A DNA stretch of 64,000 nucleotides from Collinsella provencensis (GTDB lineage: Bacteria > Actinomycetota > Coriobacteriia > Coriobacteriales > Coriobacteriaceae): NCBI RefSeq assembly GCF_900199705.1, contig NZ_LT904908.1, positions 9,426-73,425 on the forward strand, read 5' to 3'. The notes under the pieces are model-generated. The model was not told the DNA's origin. It ran no database searches and was given only the letters and a program-made list of their open reading frames with translations. This document shows, piece after piece, positions 9,346 to 16,928 of this stretch. Made by a program: the position numbers and the translations under genes. The number at the start of each line of letters is the position of its first letter. Positions within the stretch are counted from its first letter, which is position 1.

Positions 9346-9513
9346 AGTTTCTCCTGCGGGTCGTAGTTGCCTATCAGGTTTAGTCGATGTTTGATGTTTG
9401 CTCGGCTGTTTACCGTTTCATCGTGTTTTATCTTACCGTGCGTGAGCGCAAAGCGGGCTGTCGACTATAGTTTGGGAAGCTCGCTTCATTCGCCAAGGGC
9501 AAGGAGGCAGGTC

Positions 9514-10233
9514 GTGGAGCAGGGAATTGCAGGTGTGGGGAAAGCTCTGAGTCAATCATCGGCAGTCGTTCGGGAGGCAGCCGACTATTCTCTCATGGTG
9601 AACGGCCTTCCCGTTGAGGCCCATTATTCCGCAGAGATGATGAACGAGCAGATTGTTCCTCTGGTAGAGCATATCGTTCGCACACGTCCGAAGCTCGTGC
9701 TGCTGGCCGGTGCTCCCGGGTCGGGAAAGTCGACGCTCGTCCAAGTCATCGAGGCTCTCGTGCGCGCGGCGGGATGCTCGATTCAGGCACTCGGCATGGA
9801 TGGCTTTCACCACACGAACGCCTGGCTTAAGGAGCATCATCTTGCATCTGTAAAGGGCGCGCCGGAGACGTTTGATTTCGACGCACTTCATTCCGCCCTT
9901 ATTGCTCGGGACCGTTGGCCCGTGTATTCTCGCCAGCTTCACGACGTTTCGTCTGAGACTATCCCGCTCACGGCGGAGACGCTGCTCGTAGAGGGTAACT
10001 ACCTGCTTCTCGATGCCGATCCCTGGCGTGAGCTCGCGCAACTTGCAGATCTTACCGTTTTCCTTTCCGTTGATTCCGCGGTTTTGCACGATCGCCTGGT
10101 TGGCCGCAAGATTGCCGGCGGGAGCACACCCGAGCAGGCTGAGCAGTTCTATCTCAACTCCGATGCCCGCAATGTCGACTTGGTGACCAACTGCCACCTC
10201 AAAGCGGATCGGACACTTGATCTGGTGCTATAA
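9514..10233 (+). CDS. phosphoribulokinase/uridine-kinase-like P-loop kinase
   Basis: A 239-residue kinase. The Walker A is AGAPGSGKST, followed by LGMDGFHHTNAWL and VEGNYLLLDADPW, the pattern of the uridine kinase/phosphoribulokinase/PanK-like group (YggC-type). GTG at 9514 is preceded by AAGGAGG at six bases, so I chose it over the open frame that extends to 9367. The substrate (a nucleoside, sugar or pantothenate-like molecule) cannot be told. Confidence 0.87.
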   Translation: MEQGIAGVGKALSQSSAVVREAADYSLMVNGLPVEAHYSAEMMNEQIVPLVEHIVRTRPKLVLLAGAPGSGKSTLVQVIEALVRAAGCSIQALGMDGFHHTNAWLKEHHLASVKGAPETFDFDALHSALIARDRWPVYSRQLHDVSSETIPLTAETLLVEGNYLLLDADPWRELAQLADLTVFLSVDSAVLHDRLVGRKIAGGSTPEQAEQFYLNSDARNVDLVTNCHLKADRTLDLVL

Positions 10234-10239
10234 TCGTCG

Positions 10240-10554
10240 CATTGTTCCGGCGGAGCCTTTGGCAAGCGACGCCTCGGGAGAGGTCGGGTGCATGAAGAAA
10301 TAACGATGCCGTTTAGGCAACCAACTTCCTTGTAATCACTCGGTCGTGTTTCGGGTGCCGCATCGTTATGCATCTTGTAGGCCTTTCGCCGTTCGGAGTC
10401 TATGCACAGTTCATCGGTTCGCTTCGTTGTCGGACGCGTTTGTTTTCTGTTTGACCCGCCGTGGTGTGGCTTGTGTCATGTGGCGTGTTCCGCGCACATG
10501 TGAAATGTTCGTCGCAATGCACCTCGATTACGACCTCCGTTTTGGAGGAATACC
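10240..10554 (+). promoter_or_regulatory. possible structured leader of the ABC-F gene
   Basis: There is no gene in these 315 bases. They hold a small hairpin (CCTC GGGA GAGG near 10272-10284), a TGCC/GGCA hairpin at 10307-10319, and a perfect 10-base inverted repeat ATAACGATGC (10300-10309) with GCATCGTTAT (10360-10369). ABC-F genes are often controlled by leader attenuation, so a regulatory leader is a fair guess. It does not match any riboswitch I know. Confidence 0.35.
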
Positions 10555-12042
10555 ATGCAGTTGAACCTTACCAATATCACGTACACCTACGAAGGTGCTG
10601 CAACGCCCGCTCTCGAGCGCGTAAATGCAACGTTTCCGTCCGGCTGGACCGGCGTCATCGGCGACAACGGATGCGGGAAAAGCACGCTTGCTCTCATTGC
10701 CACAGGTCGGCTTGTACCGGATGCCGGCTCGGTGTTTCCCCGGCTGTTCGCCGTTTATTGTCCGCAGGACACGTCACGTGCGCCCGATAACCTCGATGAA
10801 TTTGCCGTCGATTGGGGGCGCGAGGCCCTGCAGCTCCGGAACTTGTTGGAAATAGACGAGGCGTGGATGTGGGATTACGGCCATCTTTCGGGCGGTCAAA
10901 AGAAGCGCGTGCAGATTGCGTGCGCACTTTGTCGGCGTCCCGAGGTTCTTGTGTTGGACGAGCCGACAAATGACCTCGACGCGCCGACGCGCGAGCTCTT
11001 ACTGCGGGGATTAAAGTCATACAAGGGGATCGGTGTTCTGATCTCCCATGACCGCACACTGCTCGATGCGCTGGTCGATCAATGTGTCGTGTTTGAAGCC
11101 GGACGCATCGTGACGCGTCCGGGTGGGTATTCGAAGGTGGCAGAGTTGGCGCGCAACGAGCGGGATGCGCAGGCGAAAAAGCATGAGAACGCTCGACGTG
11201 AAGAGCGCAGGCTTGTCGCTGAGGCTCAAAGGCGCAACGAGGAGGCCGCCCGTTCGAAGGCGCGCTTGAGTGCTCGGCATGTGGATAAGCACGATAGCGA
11301 TACGCGCGGGCGTCTTGGTCTTGCGAAGGTCACTTCAAAGGATGCAATTGCGGGCAGAGCGGCAAGCGCGATGGCGAGTCGTGCTGATCGTGCCTCGAAA
11401 GCAACGCTGGAAAGCCGTACCCTCAAACGTTACGAAGCGTCGATTGTGCTGCCGGGACATGCCGCGCAGTCGAAGTCCGTGCTGCACATTCCCGCCCGTG
11501 ACGTGCGAAACGGCGCATTAACATTGCATGTCCCCGAGCTTTGGATTGAGCCGTGCGACCATGTGGGCCTGTCGGGCAAAAACGGCGTGGGGAAGACGAC
11601 TCTGTTGCGACATATGCTGGCGCTGGTTCCCGAGCAAATTGAATACGCGTTTATTCCGCAGGAAGTCGATGGGTCCATGCGGCGTGCGGCACTTGAGCGG
11701 CTGCGTGCGCTTGATAACGCGGACCGGGGTCGCGTGCTTTCACTGGTCGCAGGGTTGAACACCGATCCCGATGCGCTGTGTGAAGGATCGAATATCAGCC
11801 CGGGTGAGCTCAAGAAACTTCTCATTGCCGAGCAACTATTGAGAGACCCGTGCCTGCTCATCCTCGACGAGCCGACAAATCATCTTGATGTGGGTTCAAT
11901 CGAAGCGCTCGAGCGGGCGCTTGTCGCCTTTCCGGGCGCGATTGTCCTCGTCACGCATGATACGCAGCTTTTGCAGGCCGTTTCCACGATCCGCTGGCAA
12001 ATCGACCGTGAAGGTGATGAGGCGATTCTTCGCGTGCAATAA
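10555..12042 (+). CDS. ABC-F subfamily ATPase
   Basis: A 495-residue soluble protein with two ABC domains and no membrane segments. Domain 1 has GDNGCGKST, LSGGQKKRVQIA and LVLDEPTNDLD. Domain 2 has GKNGVGKTT, the weak signature ISPGELKKLL and LILDEPTNHLD. The charged linker (about residues 195-300) is long and rich in Arg, Ala and Glu. ABC-F proteins act on the ribosome as translation factors or antibiotic-protection proteins; which one applies here is not visible. TTTGGAGG lies six bases before the ATG. Confidence 0.9.
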   Translation: MQLNLTNITYTYEGAATPALERVNATFPSGWTGVIGDNGCGKSTLALIATGRLVPDAGSVFPRLFAVYCPQDTSRAPDNLDEFAVDWGREALQLRNLLEIDEAWMWDYGHLSGGQKKRVQIACALCRRPEVLVLDEPTNDLDAPTRELLLRGLKSYKGIGVLISHDRTLLDALVDQCVVFEAGRIVTRPGGYSKVAELARNERDAQAKKHENARREERRLVAEAQRRNEEAARSKARLSARHVDKHDSDTRGRLGLAKVTSKDAIAGRAASAMASRADRASKATLESRTLKRYEASIVLPGHAAQSKSVLHIPARDVRNGALTLHVPELWIEPCDHVGLSGKNGVGKTTLLRHMLALVPEQIEYAFIPQEVDGSMRRAALERLRALDNADRGRVLSLVAGLNTDPDALCEGSNISPGELKKLLIAEQLLRDPCLLILDEPTNHLDVGSIEALERALVAFPGAIVLVTHDTQLLQAVSTIRWQIDREGDEAILRVQ

Positions 12043-12102
12043 GTGCGAGGTTTGGCGTTTTTTCAGGCGCTTCGGAATGCTCGACTTTACGCTCCGGTAA
12101 AC

Positions 12103-12168
12103 AAAAGCGTCGCAGGACCGCAAGTTTTTGTATTTCTTTACATTTTCTTGCGTATATGCGACGCTTTT
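12103..12168 (+). terminator. long hairpin, likely terminator of the ABC-F gene
   Basis: AAAAGCGTCGCA (12103-12114) pairs perfectly with TGCGACGCTTTT (12157-12168). An inner CGCAAG/CTTGCG pair encloses an AT-rich loop of about 22 bases. T runs occur on both strands, so it may work both ways. It is larger than a usual terminator. Confidence 0.6.
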
Positions 12169-12470
12169 CGAATCCCGTGTCAAATGAAAGCAGTGTAAGC
12201 AGATGTGGTTCGGGCGAGGGTATGTCGAACGGAGATGGTACTGAGTGCCTCGTACCCCCAATCACAATATGTGGTTTGGTACGCTTCAATGAAATGGTTT
12301 TGACCGTTTGCGGACGGTAAGCGGAAAACTTGTGGAGCGTCCACAAGACCACTTTTTCCCAGCTGTCATCAAACCTGCTGGTCGGGACGTTGTGGGGCAA
12401 GACGCTTTCATTGCGTCGGCATCCCTTCCGAATGCGCGTCAAAATAAGCACATTACGTCTACCTGCTAAA
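12169..12470. other. intergenic stretch with hairpins
   Basis: No coding sequence is supported. It contains a hairpin at 12236-12255 (GGTAC/GTACC) and a perfect CTTGTGGA/TCCACAAG hairpin at 12329-12347 followed by a short T run at 12353, a possible second terminator or the end of a small RNA. Confidence 0.4.
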
Positions 12471-12486
12471 ACACTATATATAGTGG
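12471..12486. promoter_or_regulatory. NrdR box 1 upstream of nrdD
   Basis: ACACTATATATAGTGG fits the NrdR box consensus ACACWATATATTGTGT at 14 of 16 positions. NrdR is the ATP-cone repressor of ribonucleotide reductase genes. Confidence 0.85.
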
Positions 12487-12502
12487 TGCATGTAAAAAAG
12501 AA

Positions 12503-12518
12503 TCACCAGATATGGCCA
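12503..12518. promoter_or_regulatory. NrdR box 2 (degenerate)
   Basis: TCACCAGATATGGCCA matches the consensus at about 10 of 16 positions. Its centre is 32 bases from that of box 1, the usual three-turn spacing of paired NrdR boxes. It overlaps where the -35 of a promoter with -10 TATTAT (12529-12534) would sit. Confidence 0.65.
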
Positions 12519-12553
12519 AAAGATGCTCTATTATAGAGAGCGGACATCAGTTG

Positions 12554-12600
12554 AGCCCCCGGTTTCTCGCGCTGTGTCGTGACGCAAAACGGGGCTTTTC
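12554..12600 (+). terminator. terminator-like hairpin in the nrdD leader
   Basis: AGCCCC (12554-12559) pairs with GGGGCT (12591-12596), extended by GTTT/AAAC, and is followed by TTTTCTTTCT. It lies after the likely promoter and before the nrdD start at 12652, so it could end transcription early (attenuation). Confidence 0.55.
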
Positions 12601-12651
12601 TTTCTGAAAACGGTATGCATGCGCGCTTGCGCCTCGTGAAAGGGACGGGTC

Positions 12652-14874
12652 ATGAAGATCATTAAACGCAGCGGATCCGAAGTTGTATTCGACTTACAAA
12701 AGATCATCAACGCCATCAAGGCGGCCAACGAAGAGGTGAAGGACAACGAGCGTCTCACCGAGCGCCAGGTGGTCTATGCCGCTCAGAACGTCGCCGATCG
12801 TTGCGAGACCGCCGGTCACACCGTTTCGGTTGAGGAGATCCAGGACATGGTCGAGGACGAGATCATGGCTCTCGATCGCTATGAGGTCGCCCGTCGCTAC
12901 ATCATCTACCGTTACGTGCAGAGCCTCAAGCGCCAGAAGAACACCACCGACGACAAGATCCTCTCGCTCATCGAGTGCAATAACGAAGAGGTCAAGCAGG
13001 AGAACTCCAACAAGAATCCCACGGTTAACTCCGTGCAGCGCGACTATATGGCCGGCGAGGTTTCCAAGGACCTCACGCAGCGCGTGTTACTGCCCGCCGA
13101 GGTCGTCGAAGCTCACAATGAGGGCATCATTCACTTCCATGACTCCGACTACTTCGCCCAGCATATGCACAACTGCGACCTCGTGAACCTCGAGGACATG
13201 CTGCAGAACGGCACGGTCATCTCTGGCACGCTCATCGAGCGCCCCCACAGCTTCTCGACCGCCTGCAACATTGCCACGCAGATCATCGCGCAGGTCGCAT
13301 CGTGCCAGTACGGCGGTCAGTCCATCTCGCTTACGCACCTCGCCCCGTTCGTCGAGGTGAGCCGTCAGAAGATTCGCCGTCAGGTGGAGGCCGAGCTCAA
13401 GGAGCTGGGCGTCGATGCTCCCGAGGAGAAGGTCGCCGAGGTCGTGGAGACCCGTCTGCGCGACGAGATCCGCCGCGGCGTCCAGACCATCCAGTACCAG
13501 GTCGTGACCCTTATGACCACGAATGGCCAGGCTCCGTTCGTGACCGTGTTCATGTATCTCAACGAGGCCCGTTCCGAGGCGGAGAAGCGTGACCTCGCCA
13601 TGATCATCGAGGAGACGCTGCGCCAGCGCTACGAGGGCGTTAAGAACGAGGCGGGCGTGTGGATTACCCCGGCGTTCCCCAAGCTCATCTACGTGCTCGA
13701 AGAGGATAACGTTACCGAGGACTCCCCGTACTTCTACCTCACGCAGCTCGCCGCCAAGTGCACTGCCAAGCGCATGGTGCCCGACTACATCTCTGAGAAG
13801 AAGATGCGCGAGCTCAAGCTCTCCAAGGGTGAGGAGCCGGGCAACGGCGATTGCTACACCTGCATGGGCTGCCGCAGTTTCCTCACGCCCGACCGCACGG
13901 GCAACGGTTATGACAACATCGCCCGCGCCAAGAACTACGAGCCGGGCAAGCCCAAGTACTACGGTCGCTTTAACCAGGGCGTCGTGACCATCAACTTGGT
14001 GGATGTGGCCTGTTCTTCGCATCAGGACATGGATCGCTTCTGGGAGATCTTCGATGAGCGTCTGGAGCTCTGCCATCGCGCTCTGCGTTGCCGTCACGAG
14101 CGCCTGCTGGGCACGCTTTCCGACGCCGCTCCGATTCTGTGGCAGTACGGTGCGCTGGCTCGCTTGGACAAGGGCGAGACCATCGATAAGCTGCTGTACG
14201 GCGGTTATTCCACCATTTCGCTCGGCTATGCGGGCCTCTATGAGTGCGTGAAGTACATGACCGGCGCCTCGCACACCGCTGCCGAGGGTACGCCGTTTGC
14301 CATGGACGTCATGCAGCACATGAACGACAAGTGCGCCGAGTGGAAGGCCGCGGAGAACATCGACTACTCGCTGTACGGCACGCCGCTCGAGTCCACCACC
14401 TACAAGTTCGCCAAGTGCCTGCAGCGCCGCTTTGGCATCATCCCGGGCGTCACGGATAAGGGCTACATCACCAACAGCTATCACGTGCACGTGAGCGAGG
14501 AGATCGACGCCTTCGACAAGCTGAAGTTCGAGAGCCAGTTCCAGCGCTTGAGCCCCGGCGGTGCCATCTCCTACGTCGAGGTGCCCAACATGCAGGACAA
14601 CCTCAAGGCCGTTATCCGCGTGATGCAGTACATCTACGACAACATCATGTACGCCGAGCTCAACACCAAGAGCGACTACTGCCAGGAGTGCGGTTACGAT
14701 GGCGAGATCATGATCGTCGAGGACGACGGCAAGCTGGTGTGGGAGTGCCCCAAGTGCGGCAACCGCAACCAGGAAACGCTGAACGTTGCCCGTCGTACCT
14801 GCGGCTATATCGGTACGCAGTTCTGGAACCAGGGACGTACCGAAGAGATCCGCGATCGCGTGCTGCATCTGTAG
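12652..14874 (+). CDS. nrdD: anaerobic (class III) ribonucleoside-triphosphate reductase
   Basis: A 740-residue glycyl-radical enzyme that makes dNTPs without oxygen. An ATP cone fills the first 95 residues (MKIIKRSGSEVVFDLQKI). The catalytic region includes CYTCMGCRSFLTPD. The C-terminus has a zinc ribbon (CQECGYDGEI ... CPKCGN) and the glycyl radical site RRTCGYIG. All expected parts are present and the length is normal. The codon use looks strongly biased, as in highly expressed genes. NrdR boxes and a leader hairpin lie upstream. Its activase nrdG lies downstream beyond a toxin-antitoxin pair. Confidence 0.98.
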   Translation: MKIIKRSGSEVVFDLQKIINAIKAANEEVKDNERLTERQVVYAAQNVADRCETAGHTVSVEEIQDMVEDEIMALDRYEVARRYIIYRYVQSLKRQKNTTDDKILSLIECNNEEVKQENSNKNPTVNSVQRDYMAGEVSKDLTQRVLLPAEVVEAHNEGIIHFHDSDYFAQHMHNCDLVNLEDMLQNGTVISGTLIERPHSFSTACNIATQIIAQVASCQYGGQSISLTHLAPFVEVSRQKIRRQVEAELKELGVDAPEEKVAEVVETRLRDEIRRGVQTIQYQVVTLMTTNGQAPFVTVFMYLNEARSEAEKRDLAMIIEETLRQRYEGVKNEAGVWITPAFPKLIYVLEEDNVTEDSPYFYLTQLAAKCTAKRMVPDYISEKKMRELKLSKGEEPGNGDCYTCMGCRSFLTPDRTGNGYDNIARAKNYEPGKPKYYGRFNQGVVTINLVDVACSSHQDMDRFWEIFDERLELCHRALRCRHERLLGTLSDAAPILWQYGALARLDKGETIDKLLYGGYSTISLGYAGLYECVKYMTGASHTAAEGTPFAMDVMQHMNDKCAEWKAAENIDYSLYGTPLESTTYKFAKCLQRRFGIIPGVTDKGYITNSYHVHVSEEIDAFDKLKFESQFQRLSPGGAISYVEVPNMQDNLKAVIRVMQYIYDNIMYAELNTKSDYCQECGYDGEIMIVEDDGKLVWECPKCGNRNQETLNVARRTCGYIGTQFWNQGRTEEIRDRVLHL

Positions 14875-14895
14875 AATTTGATCCCGACGGGGCGC

Positions 14896-15002
14896 GGCTG
14901 CGACTTATATCGCCCGTGCTCAAACAGTCCTGCGCAAGACGGAGAGCCCGCTGGGCTCTCCTTTGCGTGCGGAACTGCGCGCGGGAGATATATGTCGCAG
15001 CC
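14896..15002. repeat. 107-base near-perfect palindromic element with embedded terminator
   Basis: GGCTGCGACTTATATC (14896-14911) pairs with GATATATGTCGCAGCC (14987-15002) at 15 of 16 positions, and CCCG/CGGG extends the stem. Inside, GGAGAGCCC (14941-14949) and GGGCTCTCC (14953-14961) form a strong hairpin followed by TTT, flanked by a GCGCAA/TTGCG pairing. It lies just after nrdD and probably ends its transcript, but the outer stem goes well beyond a normal terminator. Confidence 0.7.
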
Positions 15003-15059
15003 ATCCTGCGCACACTCTGCAACTGCTTTGTGTACGTAAGATGATGAGGATTATCCCTA

Positions 15060-15112
15060 AATCTGGTACCATATGAGATACCTAAAAAGGCATCTAAAAA
15101 GGATGTGAATGA
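15060..15112. promoter_or_regulatory. repeat-rich promoter/operator region of the toxin-antitoxin pair
   Basis: Just before the antitoxin start there are two copies of TAAAAAGG and a GGTA/TACC dyad (near 15066-15083). Antitoxins of this type usually repress their own operon at short repeats, so this is a plausible operator. The evidence is pattern only. Confidence 0.35.
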
Positions 15113-15115
15113 GGT

Positions 15116-15406
15116 ATGGCGAGTATCTATTCCTCTGCTGCCCTAAAAACCCGTCAACGCGAGGTGAGGGACGCCGCACGTAATGACGTTGTCCATATCA
15201 CGGAGAATGGCAATGCGGCTTTTGTTCTCATGAGCGAGGAGCTATTTGAGCAAAGGTTGAAAGATGCGGCCGAAGAGGCCGCATACGCCGAGCGCGTTAA
15301 GGCTTGTATATTCAACGGCCGAGCTGATATTGCAGAGGGCCGCTATATTGAGGGAACCGATGCGTTCTTCGCAGCTTTGCATGAACGGGTGGCTTCTTGT
15401 GACTAG
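15116..15406 (+). CDS. type II antitoxin, YefM/Phd-RelB-like
   Basis: A 96-residue protein. The N-terminus (ALKTRQREVRDAARNDVVHITENGNAAFVLMSEELFEQRL) follows the Phd/YefM DNA-binding fold, in which a helix is followed by a short hairpin and the 'vlms' strand. The C-terminal third, rich in Ala, Glu and Arg, would wrap the toxin. It overlaps the toxin gene by a few bases. The pair sits between nrdD and nrdG. Confidence 0.8.
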   Translation: MASIYSSAALKTRQREVRDAARNDVVHITENGNAAFVLMSEELFEQRLKDAAEEAAYAERVKACIFNGRADIAEGRYIEGTDAFFAALHERVASCD

Positions 15407-15668
15407 ACTGCGGTATACCGAGCAGTTTCTCGATGATGCATCAACGATTTATTCCAAGAGGATGGAGAAGCGGCTTAGGCTAACGCTTCAAATGATAGAA
15501 ATGTTTCCCGAGAGCGGGTCTCGTAATTTGCCCGCTTCAATCATTGAGGCTTTCGGCTTACAGGTGCGTAAGTGCGCAGTGGGTCCATTTGATGTGATAT
15601 ACGAATATGACCCTTCGAGCGAGATGGTCATATTGCACGGCCTTGTATCTCAAAAACAAGCTTATTAG
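15399..15668 (+). CDS. type II toxin, RelE/ParE superfamily
   Basis: An 89-residue protein reading RLRYTEQFLDDASTIYSKRMEKRLRLTLQMIEMFPESGSRN, then VRKCAVGPFDVIYEYDPSSEMVILHGLV, the helix-hairpin-sheet order of RelE/ParE toxins. GTG at 15399 overlaps the antitoxin stop, as usual in such operons; ATG at 15381 is an alternative start with no clear ribosome site. Whether it cuts mRNA or poisons gyrase cannot be told. Confidence 0.75.
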   Translation: MTRLRYTEQFLDDASTIYSKRMEKRLRLTLQMIEMFPESGSRNLPASIIEAFGLQVRKCAVGPFDVIYEYDPSSEMVILHGLVSQKQAY

Positions 15669-15686
15669 TGTGGATCGGAGATTGTC

Positions 15687-16268
15687 GTGAACTACGCTGA
15701 GATCAAATATTTCGATATTGCTAACGGCGAGGGCGTGCGTACGGTGCTGTTCGTGAGCGGATGTCGTCGCGGATGCAAGAACTGCTTCAACGAGGTAGCG
15801 TGGAACTTTGCTGCGGGCAATCCCTTCACGCGTAAGGTCGAAGATCAGATTATCGAGAGCATGCGCCCCTCATACGTGGACGGTCTCACACTGCTGGGCG
15901 GCGAGCCTATGGAGCCCGAGAACCAGGCGGGTTTGGTGGAGTTCATTGAGCGTGTGCGAGAGACGTTCCCGCGGGGGAGCGGTAAGTCGATTTGGTGCTT
16001 TACCGGCGACACCTGGCATGTCGAGCTCGTTCCCGGCGGACGCCACTATACCGAGTACACCGATCGCCTGATGGAGTGCATCGACATCCTGGTCGACGGT
16101 CCGTTCGTGCAGGAACTGTACGACATCACGCTACGTTTTCGTGGGTCGTCGAATCAGCGCTTGATCGACATGCAAGCCACGCGTGCCGCTTTGGCGGCGG
16201 GAAAGACGCCTGCCGAGGCCATTTGCCTGTGGAACGACGAGGAAGTGTACGCCACGCACAGCATGTAG
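15687..16268 (+). CDS. nrdG: anaerobic ribonucleotide reductase activating protein
   Basis: A 193-residue radical SAM enzyme that generates the glycyl radical on NrdD. The cluster motif is CRRGCKNC (CxxxCxxC), after the typical NrdG start (NYAEIKYFDIANGEGVRTVLFVSGC), followed by LTLLGGEPM. The start is GTG at 15687 with CGGAG before it. It lies 18 bases after the toxin gene and may be cotranscribed with it. Confidence 0.96.
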   Translation: MNYAEIKYFDIANGEGVRTVLFVSGCRRGCKNCFNEVAWNFAAGNPFTRKVEDQIIESMRPSYVDGLTLLGGEPMEPENQAGLVEFIERVRETFPRGSGKSIWCFTGDTWHVELVPGGRHYTEYTDRLMECIDILVDGPFVQELYDITLRFRGSSNQRLIDMQATRAALAAGKTPAEAICLWNDEEVYATHSM

Positions 16269-16364
16269 GCTTTCGGCCTAAAGCCGTATCTCACACGGTA
16301 ATTAGGCCATCGGGGCAGTGTTACCATACTGCGTGTGAAGAACAGAAGTGGGGAGAGGTCCAAG

Positions 16365-16922
16365 ATGGTCGATCAAGAGAAGGTAAGGCAGGCGGTTCGC
16401 CTGTTGCTTGAGGGGATTGGCGAGGACCCCACGCGCGAGGGTCTCGTTGAGACGCCCGACCGTGTGGCCCGCATGTATGCCGAGCTCGCAGGCGGTATGG
16501 ACCAACGTGCCGCAGACCATCTGTCCAAGACCTTTGAGGTTTCCGATTCCGGTATGGTCATCGAGCGCGACATCATGTTCTACTCGCTGTGCGAGCACCA
16601 CATGCTGCCGTTTTACGGTACGGTGACCATCGGCTACATGCCGCGCGGGCGTGTGGCGGGCTTGTCTAAACTTGCGCGCACGGTCGAGGTATTTGCCCGC
16701 CGCCTGCAATTGCAGGAGCGCCTGACGGCACAAATCGCCGATGCCCTTATGGAGGATCTTGATTGCGCAGGTGCCATTGTGCTGGTTGAAGCCGAGCACA
16801 TGTGCATGACGATGCGCGGCGTGCAAAAGCCCGGAACAAAGACCACGACGCTCGTGCGTCGCGGCGTATTTGAAGACGATCCTGCCCTCGAGGCACGGTT
16901 CTTCCGTATGCTGGGGCGCTAG
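16365..16922 (+). CDS. folE: GTP cyclohydrolase I
   Basis: A 185-residue enzyme that turns GTP into dihydroneopterin triphosphate, the first step of folate synthesis. It shows ETPDRVARMYAEL, FYSLCEHHMLPFYG (zinc Cys and His), GLSKLARTVEVFARRLQLQERLT, and EAEHMCMTMRG (third zinc ligand Cys). ATG at 16365 is preceded by GGAGAGG. It is followed after six bases by the biotin ligase gene. Confidence 0.97.
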   Translation: MVDQEKVRQAVRLLLEGIGEDPTREGLVETPDRVARMYAELAGGMDQRAADHLSKTFEVSDSGMVIERDIMFYSLCEHHMLPFYGTVTIGYMPRGRVAGLSKLARTVEVFARRLQLQERLTAQIADALMEDLDCAGAIVLVEAEHMCMTMRGVQKPGTKTTTLVRRGVFEDDPALEARFFRMLGR

Positions 16923-16928
16923 GGCAAA

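Noticed and set aside
10260-10335. SAM-riboswitch-like GAGAGG, ATGAA and GGCAACC pieces
   Set aside because: The pieces are spaced wrongly for SAM-I and the downstream gene is an unrelated ATPase.
13087-14868. A 593-codon open frame opposite nrdD
   Set aside because: It mirrors a highly biased, certain gene; its residue mix (Leu, Val, Ala, His, Asp) is that of an antisense shadow and it has no domain.
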